Positions 1-10,576 of a stretch of DNA of 64,000 nucleotides are shown piece by piece; positions within the stretch are counted from its first letter, which is position 1, and each line of letters begins with the position of its first letter. The DNA comes from Gnetum montanum (Eukaryota > Streptophyta > Gnetopsida > Gnetales > Gnetaceae). The stretch lies in NCBI GenBank assembly GCA_015680685.1, contig MNCI01013742.1, positions 3,203-67,202 of the forward strand. The letters are read 5' to 3'. Under the pieces are notes generated by a model. It was not told where the DNA came from and did no database searches. It worked only from the letters and a program-made list of their open reading frames with translations. Made by a program: the position numbers and the translations under genes.

Positions 1-204
1 TTAAAGTAAGTCATTTGTAGTTCACACACAACGAAATTGTTACATTTCATACAACCACACGCCGCAATAGCACACACACATACTCACATTAACTACTGAG
101 TTATTTGGAGGTACCTGGGCCTTGGTGTTGCCAGAGAGCAGCAGGCACCTAAATCCTGTTCGAGGACACTCGTTGGCAGTCGCGTCCCAAACGGTCGCCA
201 ACAG
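1..204. other. CpG-containing edge segment, possible exon fragment on the minus strand
   Basis: This stretch is richer in GC and keeps CpG sites (for example near 181-200), unlike the CpG-poor repeats around it. On the minus strand it is open for about 50 codons (222 to about 88) and then meets GTGAGTA (plus 81-87), which could be a splice donor. I recognise no protein family. It stops abruptly at 205, where the LTR of copy A begins without its proper end, so the border is a deletion or rearrangement junction. It could be the edge of a gene or of a younger repeat. Confidence 0.25.
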
Positions 205-658
205 TTCCCACTTTCCATACACACCCTGAACCAGTGCAATTCTATTGGGATTACCAAACGCTATTTGTTACTGGGTTACCAAGTGTAGCACATGTGCTCG
301 AAGCGGTTGTATTAAATGCACTTAACTAGGAGTTGAGGGTTGAGAGAGATTAATTATCTAAGAAAATAATTAAGAAATTAACATTAATTAAATCCTAATT
401 AGCTTAGTCCATGCACTGCAAGGTTTATCAGAAAGTTCATCTTTATTTTCGTACACAAATGTGTGCTCAGGTATAATTTTCTCGAATAAATATTCGTTCA
501 CTTTGAGACTCCTACTACGGGCACATGGAAATTATTCTATCTCTGGAATGGTAAAACTACCAAAGTTTAGCTAAGGGTCTAGATCTAGATTGAGAAACAA
601 GGGAAAGCCACCTCTTATTTATAGAACTGGTGATGGGCTATGATATCGCATCCCATCA
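205..658 (-). repeat. 3' LTR of copy A, truncated
   Basis: It aligns almost throughout with 6429-6933. It carries the TATA box (minus CTATAAATAA, plus 615-624) and ends at the LTR tip CCCATCA. Compared with the 5' LTR it lacks about 49 bp between GATGGG and CTATG, removing three of four GATATC motifs. About 300 bp corresponding to 6133-6428 is missing at the left, where unrelated sequence starts at 205. Confidence 0.85.
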
Positions 659-667
659 TACCCCCAT
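659..667 (-). other. Polypurine tract of copy A
   Basis: On the minus strand ATGGGGGTA stands directly before the LTR tip TGATGGGATG. This is the usual site and composition for the primer of plus-strand DNA synthesis. The neighbouring 70 bp also matches copy B beside 31598. Confidence 0.6.
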
Positions 668-2588
668 GGTTGAATGAAAACTCATCCTTGAGTTCCTTAC
701 AAAATATTGGGAAGGTATGGGATTATTGACTTGAATGACACTAATGGTGAATGGGGTGACATGTGAATGGATCATCGTTACAATACATGGCAAAATTTAG
801 TATTCATGACAACAAGAGTGAACACTATACATAATTGACATCCAGCCTTATTTGGTAGCTGAGAGAAAAGAGAGAAGAGAGAGAAAAGAAGAAGTCTACT
901 GCTGCCAACGCCAAGATTACACCTTTCATTGTCCATCCATAAGCGCGCCATCAATCTTGTTCCTTACATAACTGCTTCAGCACCAGTCCATTCCAAGTGT
1001 TTCCTTCAGATCCAATGATTGCCATCTGCACACACAACACAGTTCTTATATTAGCAAGGGTAAATGAATCATAATGCAATTGATACCTTACTTCTGTGTA
1101 AGGTCCATTGGCTGAGTTGTGCTATGGTTGATATAGATTTGAAGATATAATACTGGTGGCTACCTAAGGTGTAGGGGTTAGGAGAAAATTGAAAAAATTA
1201 GACCAGGACCCCCATGACTGAGAGCAAACCTCTGGTAGTGATAGAATGGAAAAAGATAAGGAATAAGAAAGATGGAGACAAGGAAAAAAATGCAATGCCG
1301 ATAAAAATGGATGTCAAAGATGGAGATGAAATAAATAAATATGGATTGCAAAAAAATGTTTAGGGGAAAGAAATTAACGGATGCACCAAATAGGAATGCC
1401 AGTGGTTCCTCCCCAAAGAAGGTTTATTCCCTTAATGCCCTAACAATCCCACATTCAAAGAGTTCGTAGGCTCTAGGAATGTCATTCAAAGATAAGAGTT
1501 AAAGTCTTAACCACAAGATTTTACCAAAAAGAAAATAATGTATCCACCAAAATATGGACTACTGATACAACCGACAATGAGATGATAAATGGGAAAAGAA
1601 GGATGGAAAGAAGAGAATGGAATGGAATCTCAAGAACAAGGTGGTGTACAACCCCTTTTGTATTAATGGTTAATGTGACTTAGTAGATCCCATTCCAAAT
1701 CTGGCCTCAAAAAAACCACATTCAGTGACGTCACATTAATACATTTGGCCCATCCATCCACTTGAAGTAACAAGAATGCCTTCACCAAAGAGTCACCACC
1801 ATTCTGATGAAACGAAAGAGGAGAAAGTAGGAAGCGAGAAGGACCTTAGTTAGAGGGAACATGTTTATTTTAGTTCCATAACCAGCGCTTGTAGCCTAGA
1901 TGATTATTTTTTCTAAGGGATGTTCTTTGAATTCTCACCCTTTTTTGTGTTTTTGCATGAGAACCACACCATGCAAAGACTTATTATTTTTACTTGCTTA
2001 GCTTCCCAATAATGTGACAATGTCAAAATGGTAAGAAAAATCAAGAAGAAAACATCTAAGAACCCAAGAGAATGGCCAGCAAAAATGCATCAAATCCCCT
2101 TGAAGGTACACCCTTTTCAATCCTTGAGTCCTTCCTTAGTTTGAGAAATGCCTAGTCACCGATTCATTGATAGTTCTTATTATTGAGAAAGAAGATTATA
2201 CAGTTCCAAGCCAAGAGAGACCATAGAATTTTATGGATGTATGGATGAAGTGGACTCATTTCCTGCTATATCAAAAGAACCATACCTTAGTATCAACATC
2301 ATAAAGGTAAAAACCAAACATTAGCAATCAATGGAATACAGTTCATACCATCTTCGAAGCACTTATTAAGTGACGAATCAAACAAAGTAATCAAACACAA
2401 AAAGAAATGAAAAAGTATAAATGATGTCATAAAACAAAAATAAGAAAATTTAAAGAACTTTGTAAAACAAAAAGGGTGTATAAAACCAAAATTTAAAAAG
2501 AACTGAGCACCTTAAATGATCAGCATAGGTGGCCATCTCCTCCATGCCTGAATTGGAAGGGAGAGATCCGAAATAGTGAGCGAGATCA
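668..2588 (-). other. Non-coding 3' internal region of copy A
   Basis: No convincing reading frame is seen. Parts match copy B between about 33.85 and 35.2 kb, including the shared string TCCTCCCCAAAG (1408 region and 34148 region) and an A-rich tract near 2390-2500, so this belongs to the element. In a complete Athila element reverse transcriptase and integrase would lie between protease and 3' LTR. A purine-rich patch occurs at about 865-895. Confidence 0.55.
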
Positions 2589-3445
2589 TCATCTCTCAAA
2601 TGTGCTATGTGTATAGACCATTCTAGATTCATGATAAGGGTTGGTCGGTTGCACATAGACTAGTATTCTCCTATTGGAGTACTCCTTTGGATTTTCTAAG
2701 ATTTTCCAACTTCCCTCGATTGGTGGTTTCAGATTAAGGGTTGGAAGTTGGTGACATTGTTGCTCTAGTGCATCTATGCTTTCTTCGTGGGAACAAGTTG
2801 ATCCCCTAGTTAGTTCCATGCATATTGGTGGGTTGCTCTCTTGATTAGCTATCAACCATTGGGTGTTCTCTTTTTGTGTGGTTGCTACATATAGGAACTT
2901 TTGTATGTTAACTTCCTGGGCACACCGGTTGCATGCAGGAGATGGTGAATGCTCCTGTATGCTATCACCCTCTATATCACTGTATGTGATGCATGGAACC
3001 TTCTTCTTCTCAATCATTCCATAAGTTTTTTCCTTGGATATTTCCAAGGAAAGATCATGAATTCCTAGGCATGCGTTCATGGTACTTAGCCATGCCCTTC
3101 CCATTATTATTGGGAAGTCCCCTTTGTCATTGTTTACTTGGATCATTAGGAAATTAGCTAGGTATGACCAACCACACACAGTGGTAACGATGTCCTTCAC
3201 CAATCCCAAGGGAATAGTGATGGACTAGTCAGCCATCTCTAAGTGAATATTGCTCTTCTTTAGTGGAGGTAGGTTCCAGGCTTTATACATTTCTTGCAAT
3301 ATCATGTTGACTCTGGAACCTAAGTCAAGAAGAGATTTATGTGGTTCATTCCCAGTGACTTGGAGTTATATCAAGGGACTTCCAGGATTAGAGAATTTCC
3401 TGGGAAGGTGGTCCACCTTGATCCAGTCAGTGATGGTATGTGTTA
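2589..3445 (-). pseudogene. Athila-type aspartic protease (retropepsin) of copy A
   Basis: The minus-strand frame gives the sequence before the active site (THTITDWIKV), then SLLDLGSRVNMI with the DLGS core at 3315-3326, and then the second half with GDFPIIMGRAWLST. DLG in place of DTG or DSG, and a GRxWL motif downstream, fit retropepsins of the Athila lineage, which cut the gag polyprotein. One in-frame TAG at 3225-3227 breaks the frame just before SITIPLG. Copy C keeps the same region as ALLNFGFSVNLI, with the active-site Asp lost. Copy B has deleted the core. The tail after residue 60 of the open part is specific to this family and unrecognised. The enzyme is dead as it stands. Confidence 0.75.
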
Positions 3446-4366
3446 ACATAGCTGTATGCATTGAGCTCTATTGTTGGTTTGAAGGGAGCTCTGAAGCCTT
3501 ATTTGATGGAGAAGTATTTGAAGGCTCAACCGCTTTGGTTGTGAGAGCTTGTTTGGGATTTTGGTTCTAAAGAAAGGTCTTCTCCTTGTACGGTTGTCAG
3601 AACCAATAGTGGGTTGAAGGTTTACTGCTCTCGTAGCATTGTGTTGCTGCAGTTGAGTGGGGAGTTCCCCTTGCATTGCTAGAGTGGGTGGTAGTGGAGC
3701 TATCAGTGTAAGAGTGGTGGATAGATTCAGAGGATGGTATGCATGTGGTGTGTCTCTCCTAGGAGAAGGAGTCTTATAGTACTCCGCATCTTGGTAGTGA
3801 CGTTGTGGGGTCATGTGACCAATAGAGTCACTTGGAGAGATTGGCTACTACATGTAGTAGCCATATGGATCCGGTTGCTGGTAAGGGTATTGTTGCCTTG
3901 GCGGTGGCATCCCCCATGGCTATGGATATTGCCACTGCTGGTGTTGCTCCATAGGTTGTGGTAGAGTTCCACTTGGATAATACATTAACAGTTGGTGGAA
4001 CTGCCTTGGGGTACCTTGGGGATAAGGTAACCAATGGGGTGCTTGTCGTTTGTTAAGTCTTGGGTTGAGTGTATACATCCCAAAGTCTTGTAGATGTGAC
4101 ATTATTAGGCAACATCCCTTAGGATGGTCATATTGCTAGATCTCACATCCATCTTCATTGTCTGTATACGAATCCACAACCTCTTCAGTGATAGCTAATT
4201 TACCCTTAACTTTGTTACGTGCATAGTCCAAATTCCTCTTCTTTTTCTTATCATGGTCACTACTTCACTCCTTAGACTCCTCTACAATTTTTAAAACAGT
4301 TTCAAATTTACTATCTAAGGAGTCCTACATTTGATCTACCTTAGCCAACACTTCTGTTTTTAATTT
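3446..4366 (-). pseudogene. Pro/Gln/Tyr-rich linker between gag core and protease, copy A
   Basis: The minus strand encodes a low-complexity stretch with repeated WQ, PPPRQ and YPYQQ motifs in shifting frames (about 3900-4100), followed by QQHNATRAVNLQ (about 3620-3660). Copy B has QQKNVTSAVNV and copy C has QQNAMRAVNLQ at the same place, so the stretch is inherited coding sequence. No CCHC zinc knuckle is seen. A looser pattern with two Cys around a His near 4120 (matching copy C near 62340) might be a divergent metal site. Role unknown; such linkers normally join capsid-like and nucleocapsid-like parts of gag. Confidence 0.55.
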
Positions 4367-6040
4367 CTAAAGTGGCAAGGTTTTTCTATTCACCAACTCT
4401 TCAAGTGGTGACTCATCCTCCTCCCCATAGAATCTCACTCCCCTCTTTCGGAGGGAAGGATCGTAGTTATACTCTTCCATGCTTTCTCTATTACGTAGCT
4501 CTCCTTCTTCCTTAGCTACTTTCTCCAAAAATCTATGAACCTCATGGGACCTAAGTTTAGATAATCTCCCTTGGGCATATGTCCCAAGGGTTCTCCTAGT
4601 TTCATGTCTTAGCCCATCTACAAGATGGTGTAGTTGATCCTGTTGTGCATAACCATGGCCTAGGCAATGATGTAATAGTGCATAATATCGGCCCATGGTA
4701 GCATCCAAGGGTTCGTGATTACCCTGCTTCCATCCTTGGATTTTCTTTCACAAGTTGGACAGTCGGGAGTACGTTTGATATTTATCGTTAAACAATTCTA
4801 GCATCATACTTCACCTTTGAATATATTCCAGTTCTAAGGACCGGTACCAGCTTTTTGCTTCTTTTATGAGTGTCCTTGGGAACAACTTTAATTTTTGCCA
4901 CTCATTTTCAATGTTTTGCAAGACACAAGCATTGTGGGATGCCTATAAGTGGTTCTACGGATCAGCATTGTATCCCCCTTCAAATTGTGGGATATTATTC
5001 ATGTCTAGTCTCTTGATCTGGCTATCCTTTTGGTGCCTTGTAGGTATTCTAATGGCCTCTGTAATGTCTAACATGCTTCAGGTTGCAAGTAGGGGTTCAT
5101 CATGATCATTTCCTTCATGGAGTCTGTGATTTCTATGTGGTTCCCTGCTTTCCCTTCTTCCATGTCATGATTCCCTAGAATGCCCTCATCCTCGCTCTTG
5201 ACTCTCTCGTCGAGGTCTCTCATTTTGCTTACCCTTGTCCTCACGGTTAGGTTCCTTATGACTACATCCCAACGTTGAAGGAGAGGGTGAATTTTGTGAT
5301 GAAGGGGAAGAGGAAGGAGAACCATTGTCATGACGATGTTTCCTACCTTCCCTTTGGTGATCTCAACCCTGATTATGATGATGATCAGAATTTTTGCCCT
5401 TATCTTGTGTTTGTGTTCCCTCATTGAACACTTGGTATTCATGGGAATCAGAACTAGGGTTGTGTATTATGGAGCGAAGGTTTTGATATACCACCTCCTC
5501 ACTATCGTTAGGAGGGGGAACATCATTTTGTGGAGAACCTATTAAGATAGGTTCACCACCCTTAATTTCTCTTATGATGGACGAAGAATTATGGGGTCCT
5601 TTGCCCTTCAACGATGTGTGGTAACTCTCCTACCGTGAGTCCCATTGATGTTGCACTTATGTGGGATGGTAGTCCCTTACGTTTTAATTGCATGCAATGT
5701 ACTTAGTATATAATTATGACATGCCACTTCATGCAAGGGCATGAAGGAGCATGTTGGGGGCAGCTGTGTCTGGATGCAACACTATGTTATCCTCCAGGTC
5801 TCTCCAACGCAGTTGTTCATCTTGATGGAAGACAAAGGTAAAGTTAGGTATATTTTCATCATGATGAGTATATACCACATTGAATGTTTGAGGAACTGAT
5901 GGTTCTTGGTTATGTATGTTGTGCCGTCGACTATCTCTAGTGTTGGTCCTAGGCGGTGAAGTACTTTTGTGTGGGGAAGAAGACACTTTAGTCTTGTTCG
6001 GTGTGCTATTTACCATTATGTTATATTTTTGTTTGATCAA
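4367..6040 (-). pseudogene. Gag of Athila-like copy A
   Basis: Gag forms the virus-like particle that packages element RNA. Reading on the minus strand, the N-terminal part (6040 to about 5070) is Ser/Asn/His-rich with the family motif FTFVFHQD. The gag core follows (about 5000 to 4367), beginning NNIPQFEGGYNADP and including NIENEWQKLKLFPRTL, AKSWYRSLE and HCLGHGYAQQDQLHHLVDGL. The order and the last motif match the Retrotrans_gag domain of Athila elements, where a cysteine or histidine cluster precedes a line ending in a GL or DGL. Stops are few, and several fall where copies B or C have Gln, Arg or Trp. This is the best preserved gag of the three copies. Frames shift in the Ser-rich portion, so one start is uncertain; 6040 is the first ATG downstream of the primer site. 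Confidence 0.75.
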
Positions 6041-6118
6041 CCCTAAGGGTTCGTTTTAGCTCCCAACGATGTAAATGATATCCTATGTTCTATGTAGTGC
6101 ACAAACAACTAAGTCCTT

Positions 6119-6131
6119 GACAACGGTGCCA
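6119..6131 (-). other. Primer-binding site, tRNA-Asp type, copy A
   Basis: The minus strand reads TGGCACCGTTGTC one base after the LTR end CTCATCA. Athila-type elements use TGGCGCCGTTGCC, complementary to the 3' end of tRNA-Asp. The differences are C-to-T or G-to-A transitions of the deamination kind. Confidence 0.8.
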
Positions 6132-6132
6132 A

Positions 6133-6933
6133 TGATGAGTGGCGAGGTACCCCTACACTTAACCATACGAATACGAGTGTTACACGTGCAATCCAATCAA
6201 ACTCTAAAGACTAAGTGCTTATGCACCTTATGGAACACTTAAGGTTAATTAATCATTGTCTTCCTAGACTTACTCATATTTTCATGGTTATATGGTTAAG
6301 TAAGTCTGAGGTATATGATTTTTATAACTTTTATCTTTTTATCGCCTATGCTAAAAGAGGAAAGAATGAAGAGACTAAGTAACTAACTTTCACTAACTAA
6401 GCTTTAATTTTCCTAGCATCAATATCCATTCCCACTTGCCATACACACCCTAAACCAGTGCAATGCTACTAGGATTACCAAATGCTATTTGTTACTGGGT
6501 TACCAAGCGTAGCACACGTGCTTGAAGTGGTCGTACTAAATGCACTTAACTAGGAGTTGAGGGTTGAGAGAGATTAATTATCTAAGAAAGAAATTAAGCA
6601 ATTAACATTAATTAAATCCTAATTAGCTTAGTCCATGCACTGCAAGGTTTATCAGAAATTTCATCTTTATTTTCATACACAAATGTGTGCTCAGGTACAA
6701 TTTGCTCGAATAAAGATCCGTTCACTTTGAGACTCCTACTATGGGCACATGGAAATTATTCTATCTCTGGAATGGTAAAACTACAAGAGTTTAGCTAAGG
6801 GTCTATATCTAGATTGAGAAACAAGGGAAAGCCACCTCTTATTTATAGAACTAGGGATGGGTTGCGATATCACGTACGCGATATCGCAGGGGCCAACACG
6901 ATATCGTAGCCTATGTGATATCGCATCCCATCA
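6133..6933 (-). repeat. 5' LTR of copy A (801 bp)
   Basis: In element orientation it starts TGATGGG and ends CTCATCA, giving the terminal inverted repeat TGATG/CATCA. Order: a short U3 of about 85 bp with four GATATC motifs (about 6862-6923), a TATA box (CTATAAATAA, plus 6839-6848), then R and U5 running to the primer site. It is the fuller of the two LTRs. The five bases after the tip are AACAT; there is no partner to test as a target duplication. Confidence 0.85.
6839..6923 (-). promoter_or_regulatory. GATATC motif cluster and TATA box in U3, copy A
   Basis: Between the LTR tip and TATA box the palindrome GATATC occurs four times (GATATCACG, GATATCGCA, GATATCGTA, GATATCGCA on the plus strand). 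The spacing and position directly upstream of a TATA box suggest transcription-factor sites or a cruciform-prone promoter. The motif resembles binding sites of plant MYB-related or GATA-type factors only loosely, so I do not name a factor. Confidence 0.5.
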
Positions 6934-7849
6934 AACATCTTTAAAGCATGATCCAAATACACTTTTCCATACCAATAAAACATCCTTTTATTTCTCTTTC
7001 TACATTTTTCCTATTATTTCCTTTATACATAATGTCAAATATCACATAAATTTAGCATTTGGTATATTTTCTTCTTATGCATAATGTCCAATATATCATA
7101 TATTTGACATTTTCCATGACATTCAAGGACAAGATGTCACACTCAGGCCTAAGATCTAGGTAATCAAGATCAATACATTGTTCAACATCATAGTGGGGTC
7201 CACTTAGGCTCAAAGGTAAACTAATATGTTTCTAAGTATCCATATTCCAATCTTGCATGTCAACCATAAATACATTAAGTGGCACCTAGGTACCAACATG
7301 ATAAAGACCAATAAATTAATGCAAAATGCTTTGATAATAGTGCATAAATGGAACAAATATGTTGAAATGAGTGCTACACATGACCTAAACAAGGGAAAAA
7401 AAGGCTACAAGACATGAGTTACAAGTGGTACAAGGTCAAACATGCTCAAATATGATTACACTTTACTAGTTTTAGGCCTTAGTGCCATATGATGGTCACA
7501 TGGTGTTAAATGGTGATCAGTCAACACTAATTAAAGGCTAAACAAGGTCTACTAATGCATAATGGAGACAATAAGGTAGATATAGTGAAACTGAAGTGTA
7601 GTAGAAGTTGAATGAGGTTAATTAATAGTCCATAGAAGTCATCAATGTAAAGCAAGGTTAAAACAAGTGGAAACACCATGAAATAAGGTCAAATCAGTTA
7701 AGGTGAAAAATGTGTGATAAAAAAAGAAAAATACTGGTTAAAAAGGATTGGATTTTACTATTTTTAGGCCTTAGAGAGCCATGGTAGGGGATTACACTAA
7801 TGATAGGAAAATTTGGACACCTATGGAGGTTGTTTTAGGTCAAAAATGA
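6934..7849. other. Unassigned AT-rich sequence with a small tandem duplication
   Basis: No gene is seen. At about 7026-7115 a stretch of roughly 54 bp is repeated twice in tandem around CATAATGTC(C)AATAT. The phrase TTTTAGGCCTTAG occurs at about 7470 and again at about 7762, and a similar phrase recurs in the 34-bp repeats at 16.1 kb. This may be the start of the element that also contains the array and gene downstream. Confidence 0.3.
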
Positions 7850-10040
7850 GGTTTTTCCGAGCATCCACATTGGACCCACAGTAGCCAGTGTGGGTGGGAT
7901 GACCTGTAGTGTGGATAGGATGGTTATATGATTTCTTATGTTAATTTCAAGTAGATTTGAACTCTTGAGAGCTTTTATGTAACCCTCAATGTGTTGGGAA
8001 AGAAAATTTGTCATTTTTTATATAGATTTAACTCTTTGAAATTCATGCATAAAGCCTATACTTGCTATCCATGCTAGAGAAACACTGGCTAACATGGCCC
8101 TAGCATGGGTGTGTGAAACATTTAATCTATGACATCAAAAGGGTTAAAATTAATGTTCTATGGGCTTGTTAGGGTAGCACAGGGTTACAATGGTTGAAAT
8201 TGTTCATTTTGGAGGTCAACTTTTGTAAGAGAAGTGGGTTTTACGGTATTACACCCCAAATCCATATTGGCCAACATGGATCAAGGTAGCCTCAACATGG
8301 ATAGGCTAACCTTGACATTTTTGTAGCTAAAATAAGGTTAAATGATAGCTATATTTAGGGTTTTATGATTATATGCTCCAATAATCAAGTTTTAAGGCCA
8401 TTTGAGGTGTATTATGTTGGTAAAACCATATTATGGATTGTACCCCCACTAGAGCCACATTGACCATCATGGCTCTAGTGTCTCTCAATGTGGATACACT
8501 TGCTTTTTAGTTCCTAGTAAGTTTTAGATGCAATTCGATCAAGTTTTCAAGTCTCTAGGGTTGCTAGTACTCTTGTTGGAGGTTTAGGCTTACAACTATC
8601 CATGTTTCATGGTTGTTTCAGCTTTGGCATGGTTATGCCCTTCTTAGCCACATTAGACAACATTTCCCCAATGTGGGTGAGGGGCTATGGTTGGTTTTAT
8701 GATTTAAGTAAGATTAATTTGCAACAAGTTTGAGGTTTTGATGTCATAGGATCCACTAGGGTAAGTTTTGGACTTTTTAATGTGTTGATGTATTGTCAAA
8801 ACTAGCAAAAAACCCTTACCCATGCTGAAGCCATGCTTGCCAGTGTGGCTCTAGCCTTCCCCAGCATGGCTACATGGGAATATTGATTTTTGGTAATCTC
8901 TAGCATCAAATTGACCAAGTATTTAAGTTCTTAGGATTTTTTATGTTAATAGCTAGCATTTGGAATAAAAATAAAAAATTTTGAAGGCTTTTTAATAATT
9001 TTTTGTACTCATCCCCCTTGGCCAATGCTAGCCAGGGTAGCCCTAGTGTGGGTGGAGGAGGGATGATAAATTTTTACCACTTTTAACTTGTTTTCTAGGG
9101 TTTAATAAACTTTGGAGGCTCTATTAGGCTCCTAGGATCAAAGTAGTGTAATTTAGAATGAATCAGATGCATTTGTAAGCCTCCCATGGGTTTTCTTTAT
9201 CGCACCCATGTTGGACTCACATTGGGTAGCATGGGTGGAGCCTACCATAGCATGGATAGATGGTGTTTGGAAAATTTTGACTATTTTTTACTTGATTTTT
9301 AGTCCCCAAACACTTTGGGATGGTCTTAGAATCATATGGGTGAGCATTTTAGATCATTTTGGTGTAGTAATGAGTTTTTGTAGGCCATCCCGAGGGTACT
9401 GATGTTGGACCCACACTAGCCATGGTGGGTGAGCGGTTCCTCAATGTGGACAAGGTGTTTGGCATGAAATTTGACTTATATTTTGTTGATTTTTGGATAT
9501 TAGAGGTTTGAGAAAGGTGTTAAGGTCCTGATGTGTTGATATGGAGGTTATTTTGGGTATTTTATTGTTACACCCCATCCAACCATGCTAGGACCACATT
9601 GGCCAACATGGTTGTGATGCCCCTAGTGTGGATCCACTAGAATTTGTGATTTTTGATCTTTTTTGTTGGATTTGAAAAGGTTTTGCAGCTGCCAGAGGAT
9701 TCTACTAGGCTTTTAAGCTTTATGAGTTCATTTTGGAGTCAAATTATAGCTTGGTTTATGCTTGAAAATACCAATCTCCTTGGAGCAATGTTGGCCAACA
9801 TGGATGGGCTATTGCTTAGCGTTGTTGCTTGAAATGAAAGGTATTATGATGGGTTCTAGATTCTCTCATGGCTTTGTGTTTGTTGGTGTTGACATCTAGT
9901 TGCTAAATTTGGCACAGGGTATTTGGGTTTTCATATACTAGGCATGGGATGCTTGAACCCATGCTAGATCCACACTAACCAACATGGGTGAGGGTAGTTT
10001 CAAGTTAAATAATGTTTTTCTAGGTTTCAAGGGGGTTAAA
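7850..10040 (+). repeat. Degenerate tandem array of ~190-bp units with palindromic cores
   Basis: Twelve diverged cores resembling CCACATTGGCCAACATGG followed by AGTGTGGAT start near 7864, 8066, 8261, 8443, 8645, 8817, 9011, 9205, 9400, 9580, 9776 and 9958, spaced 172-202 bp apart. The sequence between cores is TTTT-rich and weakly shared. Within a core, CCACACT/AGTGTGG and CCATG/CATGG pair as inverted repeats. Such subrepeats occur in plant satellites and in long LTRs or subterminal parts of transposons. The array ends about 200 bp upstream of the TATA box of the NIF-like gene, so it may be its promoter region. Confidence 0.75.
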
Positions 10041-10243
10041 CCCTAGTGTAGATGTGTTTTTAGGCCTAAATGCTCCACGGCTTGGGAGGCGCCTAATGGG
10101 GACCCATTCAAATTCAAATTTTATTTTTGGTTTTGAAACTCCCATCATCCAACATTACAAAACTTTTGTCCCTTTGAACTATCAATTCACCACGAGCTTA
10201 GTGAGTGCATTAGGCAAGGGGGGATTAGGATGGGATGCCTAGG

Positions 10244-10251
10244 TATATAAT
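10244..10251 (+). promoter_or_regulatory. TATA box upstream of the NIF-like gene
   Basis: TATATAAT follows a GC-richer stretch (GGGATTAGGATGGGATGCC) and lies 200 bp before the proposed ATG at 10452. Its position between the tandem array and the first exon is the main support. Confidence 0.4.
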
Positions 10252-10576
10252 TGGTTTTTTACTTGTTGATTTCACAAAAACACTTTGTAAAACCCATCTA
10301 ATCACTAGTATTAAGCTAGTTTAGAGCTTTGGAAATAATTTTGGATAAAACTTCATCAATCTTTATAATTTCATTACAAGAATCAACCAAGAGCAATGCT
10401 ACTACTTAGATTTTGAAGATTTCTTGAAGGTTTTCTACATTGTTGATCATCATGTTGAAGAGGAAGGCTACCATAAGCAAGAACCCTACCTTGGAGGAAA
10501 CTAATGCTATAGCAAAGGACCTCTCACACCTACCATGGCCTTTGTTTGTACAAGGATCTACAATCATGATCCCTAG

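Larger units (their letters stand above)
205..6933 (-). mobile_element. Athila-like LTR retrotransposon, copy A (gag-protease only)
   Basis: Two direct repeats (205-658 and 6133-6933) flank an internal region read on the minus strand. In element order it has a 5' LTR, a primer site for tRNA-Asp, gag, a Pro/Gln-rich linker, an aspartic protease with the DLGS form typical of Athila, about 1.9 kb of non-coding sequence, a purine tract and a truncated 3' LTR. No reverse transcriptase, RNase H or integrase motif is visible. Athila normally carries a full pol, so this copy would depend on enzymes from another element. Copies B and C share the plan. The 3' LTR lost its outer end at 205, so no target duplication can be checked. 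Confidence 0.85.

Noticed and set aside
3250-3570. Plus-strand frame of 106 residues over the protease of copy A
   Set aside because: It is antisense to the DLGS protease frame, which has family motifs; the plus frame has none.
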